NCBI GenBank assembly: GCA_002478545.1
Contig: DLOY01000084.1
Span: 53,533-117,532 of the forward strand
Direction of reading: 5' to 3'
Source of the DNA: Micrococcales bacterium UBA7472
GTDB lineage: Bacteria; Actinomycetota; Actinomycetes; Actinomycetales; Microbacteriaceae
Length of the DNA: 64,000 nt
Both the position numbers and the translations under genes were made by a program. Each line of letters starts with the position of its first letter. Position 1 is the stretch's first letter. This document shows positions 38,860 through 48,897 of the stretch, in pieces. The notes under the pieces were generated by a model that worked only from the letters and a program-made list of their open reading frames with translations, had not been told where the DNA came from and searched no databases.

Positions 38860-41082
38860 TTAGTTACTCTTCACGCGATAAACGTCGTAAACCGCTTCGA
38901 TTCGTCGCACCTGATTTAGCAGGTGGTCGAGGTGAGACGGATCTCCCATCTCAAATACGTATCTGCTGAGCGCCACTCGATCCCTAGAAGTTGAGACCGA
39001 GGCGCTAAGGATGTTCACGTGATTCTCCGATAGCACTCGGGTGATATCAGATAGCAATCCTGATCGGTCCAAGGCCTCGACCTGGATCTGAACCATGAAG
39101 ACACCTCTGGAGTTCTCCGACCAACTCACGTCAACGACTCTGTCCTTATTCAAAGATCCAACGTTCTTGCAGTCGGTTCTGTGAATGGACACCCCATCAC
39201 CACGGGTAATAAACCCGGTGATTTCATCTCCAGGAACTGGGGTGCAGCAGCGGGCCATCTTGGTCAGCACATCTGGTGACCCCTTCACCAAAACGCCTTG
39301 ATTGGGGTTCCTTGGCCCACGTAGCGACTTTGGGGCTTGAATCGGGATCTCTTCGGTATCCGGATCAGGGTTCAGGCCCTGGATTACCTTGATGCGCTCG
39401 ATCACGCTGGTAACTGAGATCTGGCCCTGTCCCAGTGCTGTGAATAGCGCATTCGAGTCGGCGAGCTTGTGCTCAGTGGCAATCTTCGAGATGACATCTG
39501 AGTTCAAGATCTGCTGCAGCGGTAGACCCTGTTTGCGAAGCGCTTTGGTGAGAGCCTCCTTGCCCTCCTCGCTTGCCAATTCCCGTCGCTCCACGGTGAA
39601 GTAGTGCTTGATTTTTGCTCTGGCACGGGGTGAACCAACAAAGTTCAGCCAGTCCTTGCTTGGGCCCGCACTCTCAGACTTTGAGGTCAGAATCTCAACC
39701 ACATCGCCAGCTTGGAGCTTGCTTTCAAGCGGCACCAATCGGCCATTAACCTTTGCACCAATGGTCTTATGACCAACCTCGGTATGGACCGCATAGGCGA
39801 AGTCAACCGGCGTAGAGCCCGATGAAAGACCGACTACCTTGCCCTTAGGAGTGAAGACATAGAGCTCTTTTGCTCCGATTTCAAAACGAAGATTGTCTAA
39901 GAACTCGGTTGGGTCTGAGGTTTCCTCTTGCCAGTCGCTTAGCTGCTTGAGCCACGCCAGGTCGACTTCCTGCTCTGCTTTACCAGCACCCTGTTTGTAT
40001 TTCCAGTGGGCAGCAACACCGTACTCAGCACGCTGGTGCATATCCTGGGTTCGAATCTGGATCTCTACGGCTCGACCCTCAGGACCAACCACGGTGGTGT
40101 GCAATGACTGGTAGAGATTCAGCTTGGGCATCGCAATGTAATCCTTGAAACGGCCCGGCAGCGGTGACCATTTTGCGTGGATGGCACCGAGTGCGGCGTA
40201 GCAGTCCCTGACGCTGGAAACAATTACTCGGATACCAACCAGGTCGTAGATGTCATCGAATTCGCGACCGCGCAAAACCATCTTTTGATAAATCGAGTAG
40301 TACTGCTTTGGGCGACCATCGATCTTTGCCTTGACGCGGTTTTCGCGTAGCTCCTCGTCAATTTCCTCAATGACTCGTTCTGTGAACTCTTGGCGCGAGG
40401 GATTGCGCTGACCGACGAGGTTCACTATTTCTTCGTAAACCTTGGGATAGAGAACCGCGAAACTGATGTCCTCTAGCTCGGTCTTGATGGTGCTGATACC
40501 GAGGCGGTGCGCCAGCGGCGCGTAAATCTCTATGGTTTCCTGAGCTTTCCGACGAGCAGACTCGGGAGCAACGAAACCCCAGGTCCGAGCGTTATGCAGG
40601 CGGTCGGCTAGCTTGATAACCAAAACCCGAATGTCCTTGGACATCGCTACGACCATTTTGCGCATGGTCTCAGCTTGAGCCGAATCTCCAAAGCTCATCT
40701 TGTCGAGCTTTGTTACTCCGTCAACCAGGAGTGCTACTTCTTCACCAAATTCGGCTTTCACCTGCTCAATCGAGTAGGAGGTGTCCTCCACAGTGTCATG
40801 TAGCAGTGCTGCCGCAATGGTTGCCGGACCGGACCCCAAGTCGGCCAGGATCCTTGCGACCGCGAGCGGATGAGTGATGTAATCCTCACCACTTTTTCGC
40901 TTCTGTCCCGAGTGGTGAAACTCGGCTGTCTTGTAGGCCTTTTGGATGAAGGCGGCGTCTGCCTTGGGATGATTGGTTCTGACGATGCGAATTAGATCGG
41001 CGAGGTCTTGCGAATAGGCGGTCGATGATCGGGTAAAGATCCTCGGCAGCCTAGATCTCAGTGAGGATGCAATATCGCTCAT
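38860..41082 (-). CDS. relA: Bifunctional (p)ppGpp synthetase/hydrolase (Rsh)
   Basis: This enzyme makes and degrades the stringent-response alarmone. The 740-residue protein has the HD hydrolase domain (LLHDTVEDTSYS, DRLHNARTW), the synthetase domain (GRFKDYIAMPKLNLYQSLHT, EIQIRTQDMH), a TGS domain (KELYVFTPKGKVVGLSSGST), and a C-terminal ACT domain (DRSGLLSDITRVLSENHVN). Intact HD and synthetase motifs argue for both activities. AGGAGG is four bases before the ATG. The apt gene that often lies between relA and secF in actinobacteria is absent. Confidence 0.97.
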   Translation of the reverse strand: MSDIASSLRSRLPRIFTRSSTAYSQDLADLIRIVRTNHPKADAAFIQKAYKTAEFHHSGQKRKSGEDYITHPLAVARILADLGSGPATIAAALLHDTVEDTSYSIEQVKAEFGEEVALLVDGVTKLDKMSFGDSAQAETMRKMVVAMSKDIRVLVIKLADRLHNARTWGFVAPESARRKAQETIEIYAPLAHRLGISTIKTELEDISFAVLYPKVYEEIVNLVGQRNPSRQEFTERVIEEIDEELRENRVKAKIDGRPKQYYSIYQKMVLRGREFDDIYDLVGIRVIVSSVRDCYAALGAIHAKWSPLPGRFKDYIAMPKLNLYQSLHTTVVGPEGRAVEIQIRTQDMHQRAEYGVAAHWKYKQGAGKAEQEVDLAWLKQLSDWQEETSDPTEFLDNLRFEIGAKELYVFTPKGKVVGLSSGSTPVDFAYAVHTEVGHKTIGAKVNGRLVPLESKLQAGDVVEILTSKSESAGPSKDWLNFVGSPRARAKIKHYFTVERRELASEEGKEALTKALRKQGLPLQQILNSDVISKIATEHKLADSNALFTALGQGQISVTSVIERIKVIQGLNPDPDTEEIPIQAPKSLRGPRNPNQGVLVKGSPDVLTKMARCCTPVPGDEITGFITRGDGVSIHRTDCKNVGSLNKDRVVDVSWSENSRGVFMVQIQVEALDRSGLLSDITRVLSENHVNILSASVSTSRDRVALSRYVFEMGDPSHLDHLLNQVRRIEAVYDVYRVKSN

Positions 41083-41109
41083 GAGACCTCCTATTGCTTA
41101 GGAAGAATC

Positions 41110-42084
41110 TTACGCGCGTGCCGCTAGCACCTTGTCGGCTGCTGCCTTCAAGGCTGGTTCGCGTTCACGAAGGTGAACATAAACCGGAGCTGCTAGGAAG
41201 ATTGAGGAGTAGGTACCCACAATCGTTCCAACAAACAGCGCAAGTGCGATGTCTCGCAGAGTTCCTGCGCCAAGTAGCACCGAACCAATGAAAAGAATCG
41301 ATGCGACTGGTAGAACCGCAACAATAGACGTGTTGATCGAGCGAACTAGGGTCTGGTTCACTGCCAGGTTAACCATCTCCCCGAAGGTTCGGGTCTCAGA
41401 GAACTCAATCTCAAGGGTGTTTTCACGAACCTTGTCAAAGACCACCACGGTGTCATAGAGCGAGTAGCTCAGGATGGTTAGGAATCCAATAACGGCAGCT
41501 GGGGTGACCTCAAAGCCAACCGCTCCGTAGATTCCGATGGTGATGATGAGGTCGTGGGCCAAAGCAAGCAGTGCTGCGGCAGACATCTTCCAGGAGCGGA
41601 AGTAAAGGGCCATCAGGATTGAGACAATCAGTAAGAACGCAACCAGACCAATTAGAGCCTGGCGAGTTACATCCGCACCCCAGTTTGGACCAATGAAGCT
41701 AGAGGCGACCTCTTCAGAAGGAACCGAGTATGCTTCGGCCAGATTTAGTCGAGCTTCCTCTGATTCAACGTCTGCAAGCTGCTCGGTCTGGATACGCAGG
41801 TCATTTGCTCCAACTTCGGTAACAACGACCTGGACTCCAGGAACAACCTCTTGAATTGCCTCAACTGCGAGGCTCTGTGGGAGCTCTTGGGTGTTGGTTA
41901 GGCGAAACTCAGAGCCACCGCGGAACTCAATACCGAAATTGAATCCTCCGCGAGCTGCAGGCAGGGCAACCGACAGAACGACTACTACAAGCGCTACCGC
42001 GTACCAGAGCTTGCGACGGCCAACGAAGTCAATGGAACGCTCACCAGAGTAAAGCTGGTTTCCAAGCTCTTTGAACTTACTCAT
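41110..42084 (-). CDS. secF: Protein translocase subunit SecF
   Basis: SecF works with SecD to drive protein export using the proton gradient. The ~324-residue protein has six membrane segments, the first at about residues 28-47, the GFNFGIEFRGGSEFRL motif, and the conserved C-terminal half (GFLTILSYSLYDTVVVFDKVREN). The ATG at 42084 overlaps the secD stop by eight bases (ATGAGTAA); a GTG directly upstream is an alternative. Confidence 0.96.
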   Translation of the reverse strand: MSKFKELGNQLYSGERSIDFVGRRKLWYAVALVVVVLSVALPAARGGFNFGIEFRGGSEFRLTNTQELPQSLAVEAIQEVVPGVQVVVTEVGANDLRIQTEQLADVESEEARLNLAEAYSVPSEEVASSFIGPNWGADVTRQALIGLVAFLLIVSILMALYFRSWKMSAAALLALAHDLIITIGIYGAVGFEVTPAAVIGFLTILSYSLYDTVVVFDKVRENTLEIEFSETRTFGEMVNLAVNQTLVRSINTSIVAVLPVASILFIGSVLLGAGTLRDIALALFVGTIVGTYSSIFLAAPVYVHLREREPALKAAADKVLAARA

Positions 42085-43753
42085 CACTGCCCTTTGCTGC
42101 CGCTGCTTTGCGCTCGGCGATCGTCTGACGCTTCTGTGCTTCCTTTGAAGCCTTTAGGACCTTACCCTCGGCAACACCGGTTGCAACTCGGAACTCTCCC
42201 CTACCTCTGTATGAGGCCTTAGCCGCGCTGAGGTCGAAGCCTGACCATTTGTGACCAGAAGCAAAGAACTTGTTGCGAGCCAACAGTTGAACCATTGGGT
42301 GGGTAAACAGAGCTACGACCAATAGGTCGATAAGTGTTGTCAGACCCAAGGTGAATGCGAATCCTCGAACCGAGCTACTGGTGAGTAGGTAAAGAGTCAC
42401 AGCTGCGGTGAAGCTTACGGCGTCAGAGACCAGGATGGTTCTGAAGGCGCGCTTCCAACCAGCTTCAACTGCGACCTCGAGAGACTTGCCATCGCGAAGC
42501 TCATCCCGAATACGTTCGAAGTAGACAATGAACGAGTCCGCTGTGATACCCACGGACACAATCAAACCGGCAACACCCGCTAGCGATAGACGGTAACCCT
42601 GGCGCCAAGACAAGAAGGCGATTGCCAGGTAAACCAGCAGAGCAACCACAATCAATGAGCCTAGAACTACGCTGGCTAGGCCGCGGTAGGTGAAGGTCAT
42701 GTAGATGACCACAATGATCAGACCAATCAGACCAGCGATCAAACCGGCACGGAGTGATTCGTCACCCAAGGTTGCGGAAATGTTCTCCTGAGACTGAACT
42801 TCGAATCCAATAGGCAATGCACCGTACTTCAGCTGGTCGGCCAAAACGGTTGCGGTCTCCTGGGTGAAGTTTCCGGTGATCTGTGCACGGCCGTTGGTGA
42901 TTACTGCGTTAGTCGATGGTGCGGTGATAACAACGCCATCGAGAGTGATTGCAAACTGGTTTTGCGGTGAAGCAAGACCGAACAGTCGAGAGGTTACGGA
43001 GCCGAAAGCCTCGGTACCAGCAGCGTCAAACTCGAGATTTACGGCCCAGTCGTTGGTTGAAGCACCGGTGGTTGTAGTGATAGTTCCGGCGTACGCATCT
43101 GAAATGTTTAGACCCTGGACCTCAACCGGACCGAGGATGTATTTGTAAATCAGGGTCTCGTCACAGGTGACTAGTGGCTTGGCTGGGTCGTCAACCTGAC
43201 CAGCTTCACGGAAAGCCTTCGTGCAGTCGAGGTTTTCAAACTGCGCCTTGACGCGGTCGGTCACCCAAGCTGCATCCGAAGCATTTACCGGTTCGGTGGC
43301 TGGGGTATCGCTCAGCGATTCGTAGTCGACAGCCGCACTTTCGGTAACAGGGGTGTTGGCAGCCAATGTAATCACGGGGCGGAACTCAAGTAGTGCGCTG
43401 GCCTTGATGAGCTGCAGAGTGGTTTCGCTTGGAGTACCAGGAATTGCAACGACGATGTTCTGCTCACCCTGCACGGTGACGGTGGCCTCGGCAACACCCG
43501 ATCCATCGACACGCTGGCGAATAATTGTGGCGGCCTGGTTTAGCTGCTCCAAGGTAGCTGAACTGCCATCGGAAATTGTCGGGGTCAAGATGATCTGGGT
43601 TCCACCTTGGAGGTCTAGCGCTAGCTCAGGGGTGAGTGATGCACCAACCTGGCCGCTAGCGCTGCCCCAAATCAGCAAACCTGCAAAAAAGGCTGCGATT
43701 CCGGCAACCCAAGTCAGCTTTCTTTTTGCTGACTGTTCCGTGCTTCTTTCCAA
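42077..43753 (-). CDS. secD: Protein translocase subunit SecD
   Basis: SecD completes the SecDF export motor. The 558-residue protein has an N-terminal membrane helix (about residues 13-34), the ALDLQGGTQIIL motif, a large extracytoplasmic P1 region, and a C-terminal bundle of five helices with ISVGITADSFIVYFERIRDELRDG-type motif near residue 430. The start is TTG at 43753, two bases after the yajC stop. Order yajC-secD-secF is the classical one. Confidence 0.96.
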   Translation of the reverse strand: MERSTEQSAKRKLTWVAGIAAFFAGLLIWGSASGQVGASLTPELALDLQGGTQIILTPTISDGSSATLEQLNQAATIIRQRVDGSGVAEATVTVQGEQNIVVAIPGTPSETTLQLIKASALLEFRPVITLAANTPVTESAAVDYESLSDTPATEPVNASDAAWVTDRVKAQFENLDCTKAFREAGQVDDPAKPLVTCDETLIYKYILGPVEVQGLNISDAYAGTITTTTGASTNDWAVNLEFDAAGTEAFGSVTSRLFGLASPQNQFAITLDGVVITAPSTNAVITNGRAQITGNFTQETATVLADQLKYGALPIGFEVQSQENISATLGDESLRAGLIAGLIGLIIVVIYMTFTYRGLASVVLGSLIVVALLVYLAIAFLSWRQGYRLSLAGVAGLIVSVGITADSFIVYFERIRDELRDGKSLEVAVEAGWKRAFRTILVSDAVSFTAAVTLYLLTSSSVRGFAFTLGLTTLIDLLVVALFTHPMVQLLARNKFFASGHKWSGFDLSAAKASYRGRGEFRVATGVAEGKVLKASKEAQKRQTIAERKAAAAKGSDE

Positions 43754-43755
43754 AA

Positions 43756-44013
43756 CTAGTTCCCCTCAGTTGCGGTTTCGACTGAGCGAACCGCTTGCTT
43801 CACTACGGTGAGCTTTACTCCCGGGGTGGTCTCCACCACGAGGTCATCTCCCTCGATAGCAACGATGTTGCCTTTGATGCCAGAGTGCAGCATTACCTTG
43901 GCACCTTCGGTAAGGCTTGAAAGCAGTTTCTCAGACTCCTTGCGACGCTTACGGTTCTGGCTAACCAGAAGCAAAATCATCGCAGCGAGCACGCCAAGCA
44001 GAATGTAATCCAA
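43756..44013 (-). CDS. yajC: Preprotein translocase subunit YajC
   Basis: YajC is a small accessory of SecDF. The 85-residue protein has one membrane helix (about residues 3-18), QNRKRRKESEKLLSSL and the conserved LTEGAKVMLHSGIKGNIVAIEGDDLVVET region. The start is TTG at 44013 with AAGGAAAGC upstream. It lies 49 bases downstream of ruvB. Confidence 0.94.
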   Translation of the reverse strand: MDYILLGVLAAMILLLVSQNRKRRKESEKLLSSLTEGAKVMLHSGIKGNIVAIEGDDLVVETTPGVKLTVVKQAVRSVETATEGN

Positions 44014-44062
44014 AAGCTTTCCTTACCGACAGATACCCCGAAATTATAGGTGAGAAAGCCAA

Positions 44063-45031
44063 TTAGCTCAGAACACTGCCCAGGTGTGCCTTGCCAGCTT
44101 CGGTTATCTCCCTGCCCCTTGGGGTTCTGTGAAGCAAACCCTGTCGAATCAGGTATGGCTCGATGACGGCCTCGATGGTGTCTTGCTCTTCCCCCAAGGC
44201 AACGGCAAGAGTGGAAAGACCAACTGGTCTTGCTGAAAACTTGGTGGCCAACAGTTCCAGCAGTTGCCTGTCTACTCGGTCAAGTCCTGCCTGATCGATC
44301 TCAAAAATTCTCATCGTTTCGAGCACGTGATCCACCGAAATTTCATTGCTTCCGTTCACCAGTGCGAAGTCCCTGACTCTGCGAAGAAGTCGATTGGCTA
44401 TGCGCGGTGTTCCCCTGGAGCGAGACGCCAGAAGTGCAGCAGCCTCTGACGTTATCTGGTACCCAAGCTTTCCAGCGGAGCTAACGATTACAGACTCGAG
44501 TTCGTCTTGGGAGTAGTACTCCAAAAAAGCCGTGAACCCAAAGCGGTCTCTCAGTGGAGTTGGAAGCATTCCGCTCCTGGTCGTTGCGCCAACCAGAGTG
44601 AACGGCTCGAGCTCAAGTGAAATTGAGGACGCACCGGGTCCCTTGCCTACCATCACGTCAACTCTGAAGTCCTCCATGGCAAGGTAGAGCATCTCCTCGG
44701 CAGAGCGGGACATGCGGTGGATTTCATCGATGAATAGCACATCTCCAAACTGCAGCGCAGAGAGAATTGCAGCTAAATCGCCTGCGCTTTGAATTGCCGG
44801 TCCGCTGGTGAGGCGCAATGGTCGCTGAGACTCGTGAGCGACAATCATGGCCAGGGTGGTTTTTCCCAGCCCCGGGGGTCCGGCAAGCAGCACGTGATCA
44901 ACCGGACGCTCATGAATTTTCGATGCGTTGATAATTAGAGATAGCTGACCAGAAACCTTGGCCTGACCAACAAACTCCCCAAGCGATGCCGGCCGAAGGC
45001 GAGCTTCAAGCTCGCGTTCCTCGTCACTCAA
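44063..45031 (-). CDS. ruvB: Holliday junction branch-migration helicase RuvB
   Basis: RuvB is the AAA+ motor that drives branch migration with RuvA. The 322-residue protein has [12 protein letters not shown], Walker [15 protein letters not shown], Walker [34 protein letters not shown], and the C-terminal winged helix ending [16 protein letters not shown]. The start is TTG at 45031, overlapping the ruvA stop by eight bases (TTGAGTGA). Confidence 0.97.
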   Translation of the reverse strand: MSDEERELEARLRPASLGEFVGQAKVSGQLSLIINASKIHERPVDHVLLAGPPGLGKTTLAMIVAHESQRPLRLTSGPAIQSAGDLAAILSALQFGDVLFIDEIHRMSRSAEEMLYLAMEDFRVDVMVGKGPGASSISLELEPFTLVGATTRSGMLPTPLRDRFGFTAFLEYYSQDELESVIVSSAGKLGYQITSEAAALLASRSRGTPRIANRLLRRVRDFALVNGSNEISVDHVLETMRIFEIDQAGLDRVDRQLLELLATKFSARPVGLSTLAVALGEEQDTIEAVIEPYLIRQGLLHRTPRGREITEAGKAHLGSVLS

Positions 45032-45590
45032 TTTGGCCTAGCTTTCCAGCGGATAGCTTTGCAAGCGCTAGCTTCAAAGCCTTCGAATCATCCAGCCCGG
45101 CCTCGAGTGAGGAAATGATCTGTTGCGCCTTGGATTCGTTTGTACCCAGTTGGGTAAGCGCCTGCATGACAGCCGGGTACTTGCCCGAACCAAGCGTCAC
45201 CTTGCCGCTTAGTTGAAGGATGATGAGTTTTGCGGTCTTCGGACCAATCCCCGAGATGGCGCGAAATGCGGCCTCATCTTGATTGGAAATGGCTGAGCGC
45301 AAAGACTCTTCGGGCATACCTGCCAAAACGCCCAGAGCAAGCTTTGGGCCAATTCCATTTACCGATACCAGCTGGTCAAATAGCTCTCGCTCCGAGGCAG
45401 AGAGAAACCCGTATAGCGACAGTTCGTCTTCTCGCACAATTAACCGAGTGTGAAGGGTGGTCTTCTCCCCCAACTTCAGAGTGAGTGAGTGTCTTGGGGT
45501 AATAGCGATTTCAAAACCCACTCCCGCAACGCTTAGGTGAGCTCGATCGAGGCTGAGCGCTATCAGCTCTCCGGTTAGCGAAGAAATCAC
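45024..45590 (-). CDS. ruvA: Holliday junction-binding protein RuvA
   Basis: RuvA binds four-way junctions and loads RuvB. The 188-residue protein has an N-terminal OB fold ([12 protein letters not shown]), two helix-hairpin-helix motifs ([16 protein letters not shown] and [15 protein letters not shown]), and a C-terminal RuvB-contacting domain. ATG start, four bases after the ruvC stop. Confidence 0.96.
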   Translation of the reverse strand: MISSLTGELIALSLDRAHLSVAGVGFEIAITPRHSLTLKLGEKTTLHTRLIVREDELSLYGFLSASERELFDQLVSVNGIGPKLALGVLAGMPEESLRSAISNQDEAAFRAISGIGPKTAKLIILQLSGKVTLGSGKYPAVMQALTQLGTNESKAQQIISSLEAGLDDSKALKLALAKLSAGKLGQIE

Positions 45591-45594
45591 AGCC

Positions 45595-46122
45595 CTAACC
45601 TATTCTGCGATTGGCAGCCTTCGCGGCAGCAACCCACTTCTTTTGAGCCGCGGTGCCAACCGATCCTCCGCGCTTTGCGCCACAAATCGCAACCGCGACG
45701 GCGTCGGCAACATCCGGTGGACCAGGAATCTCTTGGCCCACAAGTCTGGCCACCATTTGACCAACCTGGGCCTTATCTGCTCTTCCATTGCCGGTGACGG
45801 CAGCCTTAACCTCACTCGGGGTGAAGAACTGCAGAGGTATTTCTAGTTCGTATGCCATTTGCATCAAAGAGCCTGAGATTTGTGCCACGCCCATTACCGA
45901 ACGCACATTTGCCTGAGCAAAAACCCGCTCAAGTGCGATCACGTTTGGCTTGTGCCGGATTAGTACATCTTTGAGACCGGAGGCAATTTTGCCGACGCGG
46001 TCTCTTGGATCAGTGCCAGCATCTGAGGTGAATAGACCGAAGTCGATGAGCTTGGTGCCCTCGGACTCGATAACCCCAAACCCACACCGCGTGAGTCCTG
46101 GGTCAACTCCGAGGATGATCAC
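45595..46122 (-). CDS. ruvC: Crossover junction endonuclease RuvC
   Basis: RuvC cuts Holliday junctions. The 175-residue protein has the catalytic acids in ILGVDPGLTRCGFGVIE (Asp7), VIALERVF, and PPDVADAVAVAIC near the C terminus. The start is GTG at 46122 directly abutting the yebC stop. ruvC, ruvA and ruvB form one coupled unit. Confidence 0.96.
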   Translation of the reverse strand: MIILGVDPGLTRCGFGVIESEGTKLIDFGLFTSDAGTDPRDRVGKIASGLKDVLIRHKPNVIALERVFAQANVRSVMGVAQISGSLMQMAYELEIPLQFFTPSEVKAAVTGNGRADKAQVGQMVARLVGQEIPGPPDVADAVAVAICGAKRGGSVGTAAQKKWVAAAKAANRRIG

Positions 46123-46875
46123 TTATCCCCTGGCCTCTAGCTCGCTCAGAACCGCTGCCGAAACATCCATGTTGGTGTAGACGGTCTGCACGTCGTCAAG
46201 ATCTTCGACAGCATCGATGAGTTTGATGACCTTCTCAGCAGTGTCGGCATCAAGGTCGACTTTCAAAGAAGACACGAACTCAACATCGGCTGATTCATAA
46301 TCAATGCCGGCGTTTTGCAAAGTAGTGCGAACTGCAACGATTGAACTTGGGTCGCAGGTAAGTACGTGCGACTCGCCGACCAGGGCAACATCCTCTATGT
46401 CGTGCTCAATAGCCGCTTCCAAGATGGCATCCTCGTTGGAACCATTGATAACGATGATCCCCTTACGCGCGAACTGGTAGGAAACTGAGCCTGGGTCGGC
46501 CATGTTGCCCGCGTTTTTGGTGACGGCGAGTCTTACCTCAGCAGCAGTGCGGTTCTTGTTGTCAGTTAGACACTCGATCATGATGGCAACACCACCGGGT
46601 CCATAGCCCTCGTACATGATGTTTTGGTAGTCGACTGAACCGTCATCGGCACCCGAACCACGCTTGATAGCGCGCTCGATGTTGTCATTGGGAACTGAGT
46701 TCTTGCGAGCCTTGTAGACCGCGTCATAGAGAGTCGGGTTGCCGTCGATGTCACCGCCGCCGATTCTCGCTGCGACTTCAATGTTGCGGATGAGCTTGGC
46801 CCACAGCTTCGCACGCTTAGCGTCGTTGGCAGCCTTCTTGTGCTTTGTGGTTGCCCATTTGGAGTGACCGGACAT
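46123..46875 (-). CDS. yebC: YebC/PmpR family protein
   Basis: YebC-family proteins are described as transcription regulators and, more recently, as translation factors at proline stretches. The 250-residue protein starts [21 protein letters not shown] and contains [17 protein letters not shown] and PGSVSYQF, all diagnostic. The pdxS-pdxT-yebC-ruvCAB order is conserved in actinobacteria. The ATG has AGAGGAAC upstream and lies 12 bases after the pdxT stop. Confidence 0.95.
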   Translation of the reverse strand: MSGHSKWATTKHKKAANDAKRAKLWAKLIRNIEVAARIGGGDIDGNPTLYDAVYKARKNSVPNDNIERAIKRGSGADDGSVDYQNIMYEGYGPGGVAIMIECLTDNKNRTAAEVRLAVTKNAGNMADPGSVSYQFARKGIIVINGSNEDAILEAAIEHDIEDVALVGESHVLTCDPSSIVAVRTTLQNAGIDYESADVEFVSSLKVDLDADTAEKVIKLIDAVEDLDDVQTVYTNMDVSAAVLSELEARG

Positions 46876-46887
46876 AGTTCCTCTAAA

Positions 46888-47460
46888 TTACTTGTTCTGA
46901 CTCTCTCGCACCGCGTCTACGAACAGACTGTGGAGAATCTTTGCGCCTGTGATTTCGGGGTGAAAACTGGCTCCGAACAGGTTACCGCTTTTCACTGCAA
47001 CTGCATCGCCGTTGAAGCGGGCCAGGATCTCAGCGCTCCCTGAATCTAGGATTCTTGGGGCACGAATAAACGCTACCCGCTCGGTTCTAGAGCCAAAGCT
47101 AACGTCAGCCTCGAACGAGTGAGTTTGACCTCCGTAGGCATTTCTGGACGTCTTGATTGGCAATCCGCCTATGAACTCTTGACCCTGAATAGCTCCCTCA
47201 ACCTTGTCAGAGAGCAGGATCAAACCGGCACAGGTTCCCAATACAGGTTTCTGCTTTGCGAATTCACGCAATGGTTCAATCAATCCGAAGCTCTTGGCAA
47301 GGTTTGAGATTGCCGTTGATTCGCCTCCGGGAATTACGAGAGCATCAACTGAATCCAAGTCTGACTTGGTTCTTACCTTTACGGCCTCAACACCTAATTC
47401 AGTCAGGGTGTTTTGGTGCTCGCGAAAGTCTCCTTGCAGCGCCAGGACGCCGATTCGCAA
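46888..47460 (-). CDS. pdxT: Pyridoxal 5'-phosphate synthase glutaminase subunit
   Basis: PdxT supplies ammonia to PdxS for direct PLP synthesis. The 190-residue class I amidotransferase shows LALQGDFREH, PGGESTAIS, the nucleophile in VLGTCAGLIL, and FGASFHPEITG near the C terminus (catalytic His and Glu). The start is TTG at 47460 immediately after the pdxS stop codon. Confidence 0.96.
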   Translation of the reverse strand: MRIGVLALQGDFREHQNTLTELGVEAVKVRTKSDLDSVDALVIPGGESTAISNLAKSFGLIEPLREFAKQKPVLGTCAGLILLSDKVEGAIQGQEFIGGLPIKTSRNAYGGQTHSFEADVSFGSRTERVAFIRAPRILDSGSAEILARFNGDAVAVKSGNLFGASFHPEITGAKILHSLFVDAVRESQNK

Positions 47461-48354
47461 TTACCAGCCACGCTCCGCAAGTCGGTGTGGGGCTGGTAGG
47501 TCATTTACGTTGATTCCAACCATCGCCTCACCCAATCCACGCGAGACCTCAGCAATTACAGCAGGGTCATCGTAGAAAGTAGTGGCCTTTACGATTGCAG
47601 CTGCTCGAGCCGCTGGGTTACCTGACTTGAAGATTCCAGAGCCAACGAATACTCCGTCAGCGCCAAGCTGCATCATCATGGCTGCGTCGGCAGGGGTTGC
47701 AACGCCACCGGCCACGAACAGTACAACGGGGAGCTTGCCAGTCTTGGCAACCTCGCGCACAAGCTGGTATGGAGCCTGCAGCTCTTTGGCTGCAACGTAG
47801 AGTTCCTCTTCGGTCTTGGCAGAGAGCGCACGAATCTCAGAGAGTATGGTCCGGATGTGCTTGGTTGCCTCGGAAACATCGCCGGTGCCTGCCTCACCTT
47901 TAGAGCGAATCATTGCGGCACCTTCGGTGATGCGGCGAAGTGCCTCACCAAGATTGGTAGCGCCACAAACAAATGGAACCTCGAACTGCCACTTGTCGAT
48001 GTGGTTTACATAGTCTGCAGGTGATAGCACCTCAGATTCATCGATGTAGTCAACCTCTAGGGACTGCAAAACCTGGGCCTCGACGAAGTGTCCGATACGA
48101 GCCTTCGCCATAACTGGAATGGACACGGTGTTGATGATCTGGTCAATCAAATCTGGATCACTCATGCGCGCAACGCCGCCCTGGGCGCGAATGTCTGCAG
48201 GGACGCGCTCAAGAGCCATCACCGCAACTGCTCCGGCGTCCTCGGCAATCTTTGCCTGCTCCGGGGTTACGACATCCATGATCACGCCACCCTTTAGCAT
48301 CTCTGCTAGGCCGCGCTTAACGAGTGGGGTTGCTTCTAGAAATTCTTCTGACAT
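47461..48354 (-). CDS. pdxS: Pyridoxal 5'-phosphate synthase PdxS
   Basis: PdxS builds PLP from ribose 5-phosphate, glyceraldehyde 3-phosphate and ammonia. The 297-residue barrel has [24 protein letters not shown], the catalytic lysine in [26 protein letters not shown] and [15 protein letters not shown]. It begins with ATG. In many actinobacteria genes for phosphatidylinositol mannoside synthesis lie between the HIT gene and pdxS; here only nine bases separate them. Confidence 0.97.
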   Translation of the reverse strand: MSEEFLEATPLVKRGLAEMLKGGVIMDVVTPEQAKIAEDAGAVAVMALERVPADIRAQGGVARMSDPDLIDQIINTVSIPVMAKARIGHFVEAQVLQSLEVDYIDESEVLSPADYVNHIDKWQFEVPFVCGATNLGEALRRITEGAAMIRSKGEAGTGDVSEATKHIRTILSEIRALSAKTEEELYVAAKELQAPYQLVREVAKTGKLPVVLFVAGGVATPADAAMMMQLGADGVFVGSGIFKSGNPAARAAAIVKATTFYDDPAVIAEVSRGLGEAMVGINVNDLPAPHRLAERGW

Positions 48355-48363
48355 GCCTAAATC

Positions 48364-48867
48364 CTAAGCTTCGGTTATCCAGTTGTTTGCAATTGTTTCC
48401 CTAACTTCACCCAGCAACCTAGGCAAAGCCTTGGTCTGAGCGATGATTGGGAAGAAGTTGGCGTCGGTCTTCCATCTTGGAACGATGTGCTGGTGAAGGT
48501 GAGAGGCAATTCCTGCTCCAGCCACCTCGCCTTGGTTCATTCCGATGTTGAAGCCATGAGTGCCGAACACTTTTTTCAGAGAGCGCATTCCTTGCTGTGT
48601 TAGCTTGCCGATCTCTGCAATCTCTTCCCGGGTCGCCTTGTCGTAGGTATCAACGTGGCGATAGGGACAAACCAAAAGGTGTCCGGTGTTGTAGGGAAAG
48701 AGGTTCATCAGTACGTAACAGGTCTCACCCTTATAAACCACCAGGCCCTCTTCCGGGGTCTTGTTTGGAGCGTGGCAAAACGGGCAGTCTTCATCTGCAG
48801 GTTGCTGCCCAGTCTGGAGGTAGACGAGACGGTGTGGAGTCCACAGCCGCTCGAAGTTGTCTTTCAT
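48364..48867 (-). CDS. HIT-family Ap4A phosphorylase-like protein (Rv2613c type)
   Basis: The protein starts KDNFERLWTPHRLVYLQ, carries the zinc pair CPFC, and the histidine triad as ASHLHQHIVPRW. These are the features of the actinobacterial HIT proteins next to thrS, of which Rv2613c has been shown to phosphorolyse diadenosine tetraphosphate. The start is uncertain: ATG at 48867 (167 residues, GAGGGA upstream) is preferred over a TTG at 48897 directly following the thrS stop. Placement after thrS supports removal of dinucleotides made by synthetases. Confidence 0.9.
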   Translation of the reverse strand: MKDNFERLWTPHRLVYLQTGQQPADEDCPFCHAPNKTPEEGLVVYKGETCYVLMNLFPYNTGHLLVCPYRHVDTYDKATREEIAEIGKLTQQGMRSLKKVFGTHGFNIGMNQGEVAGAGIASHLHQHIVPRWKTDANFFPIIAQTKALPRLLGEVRETIANNWITEA

Positions 48868-48897
48868 CGCCGAGAATCCCTCTAGAAACTCAGTCAA

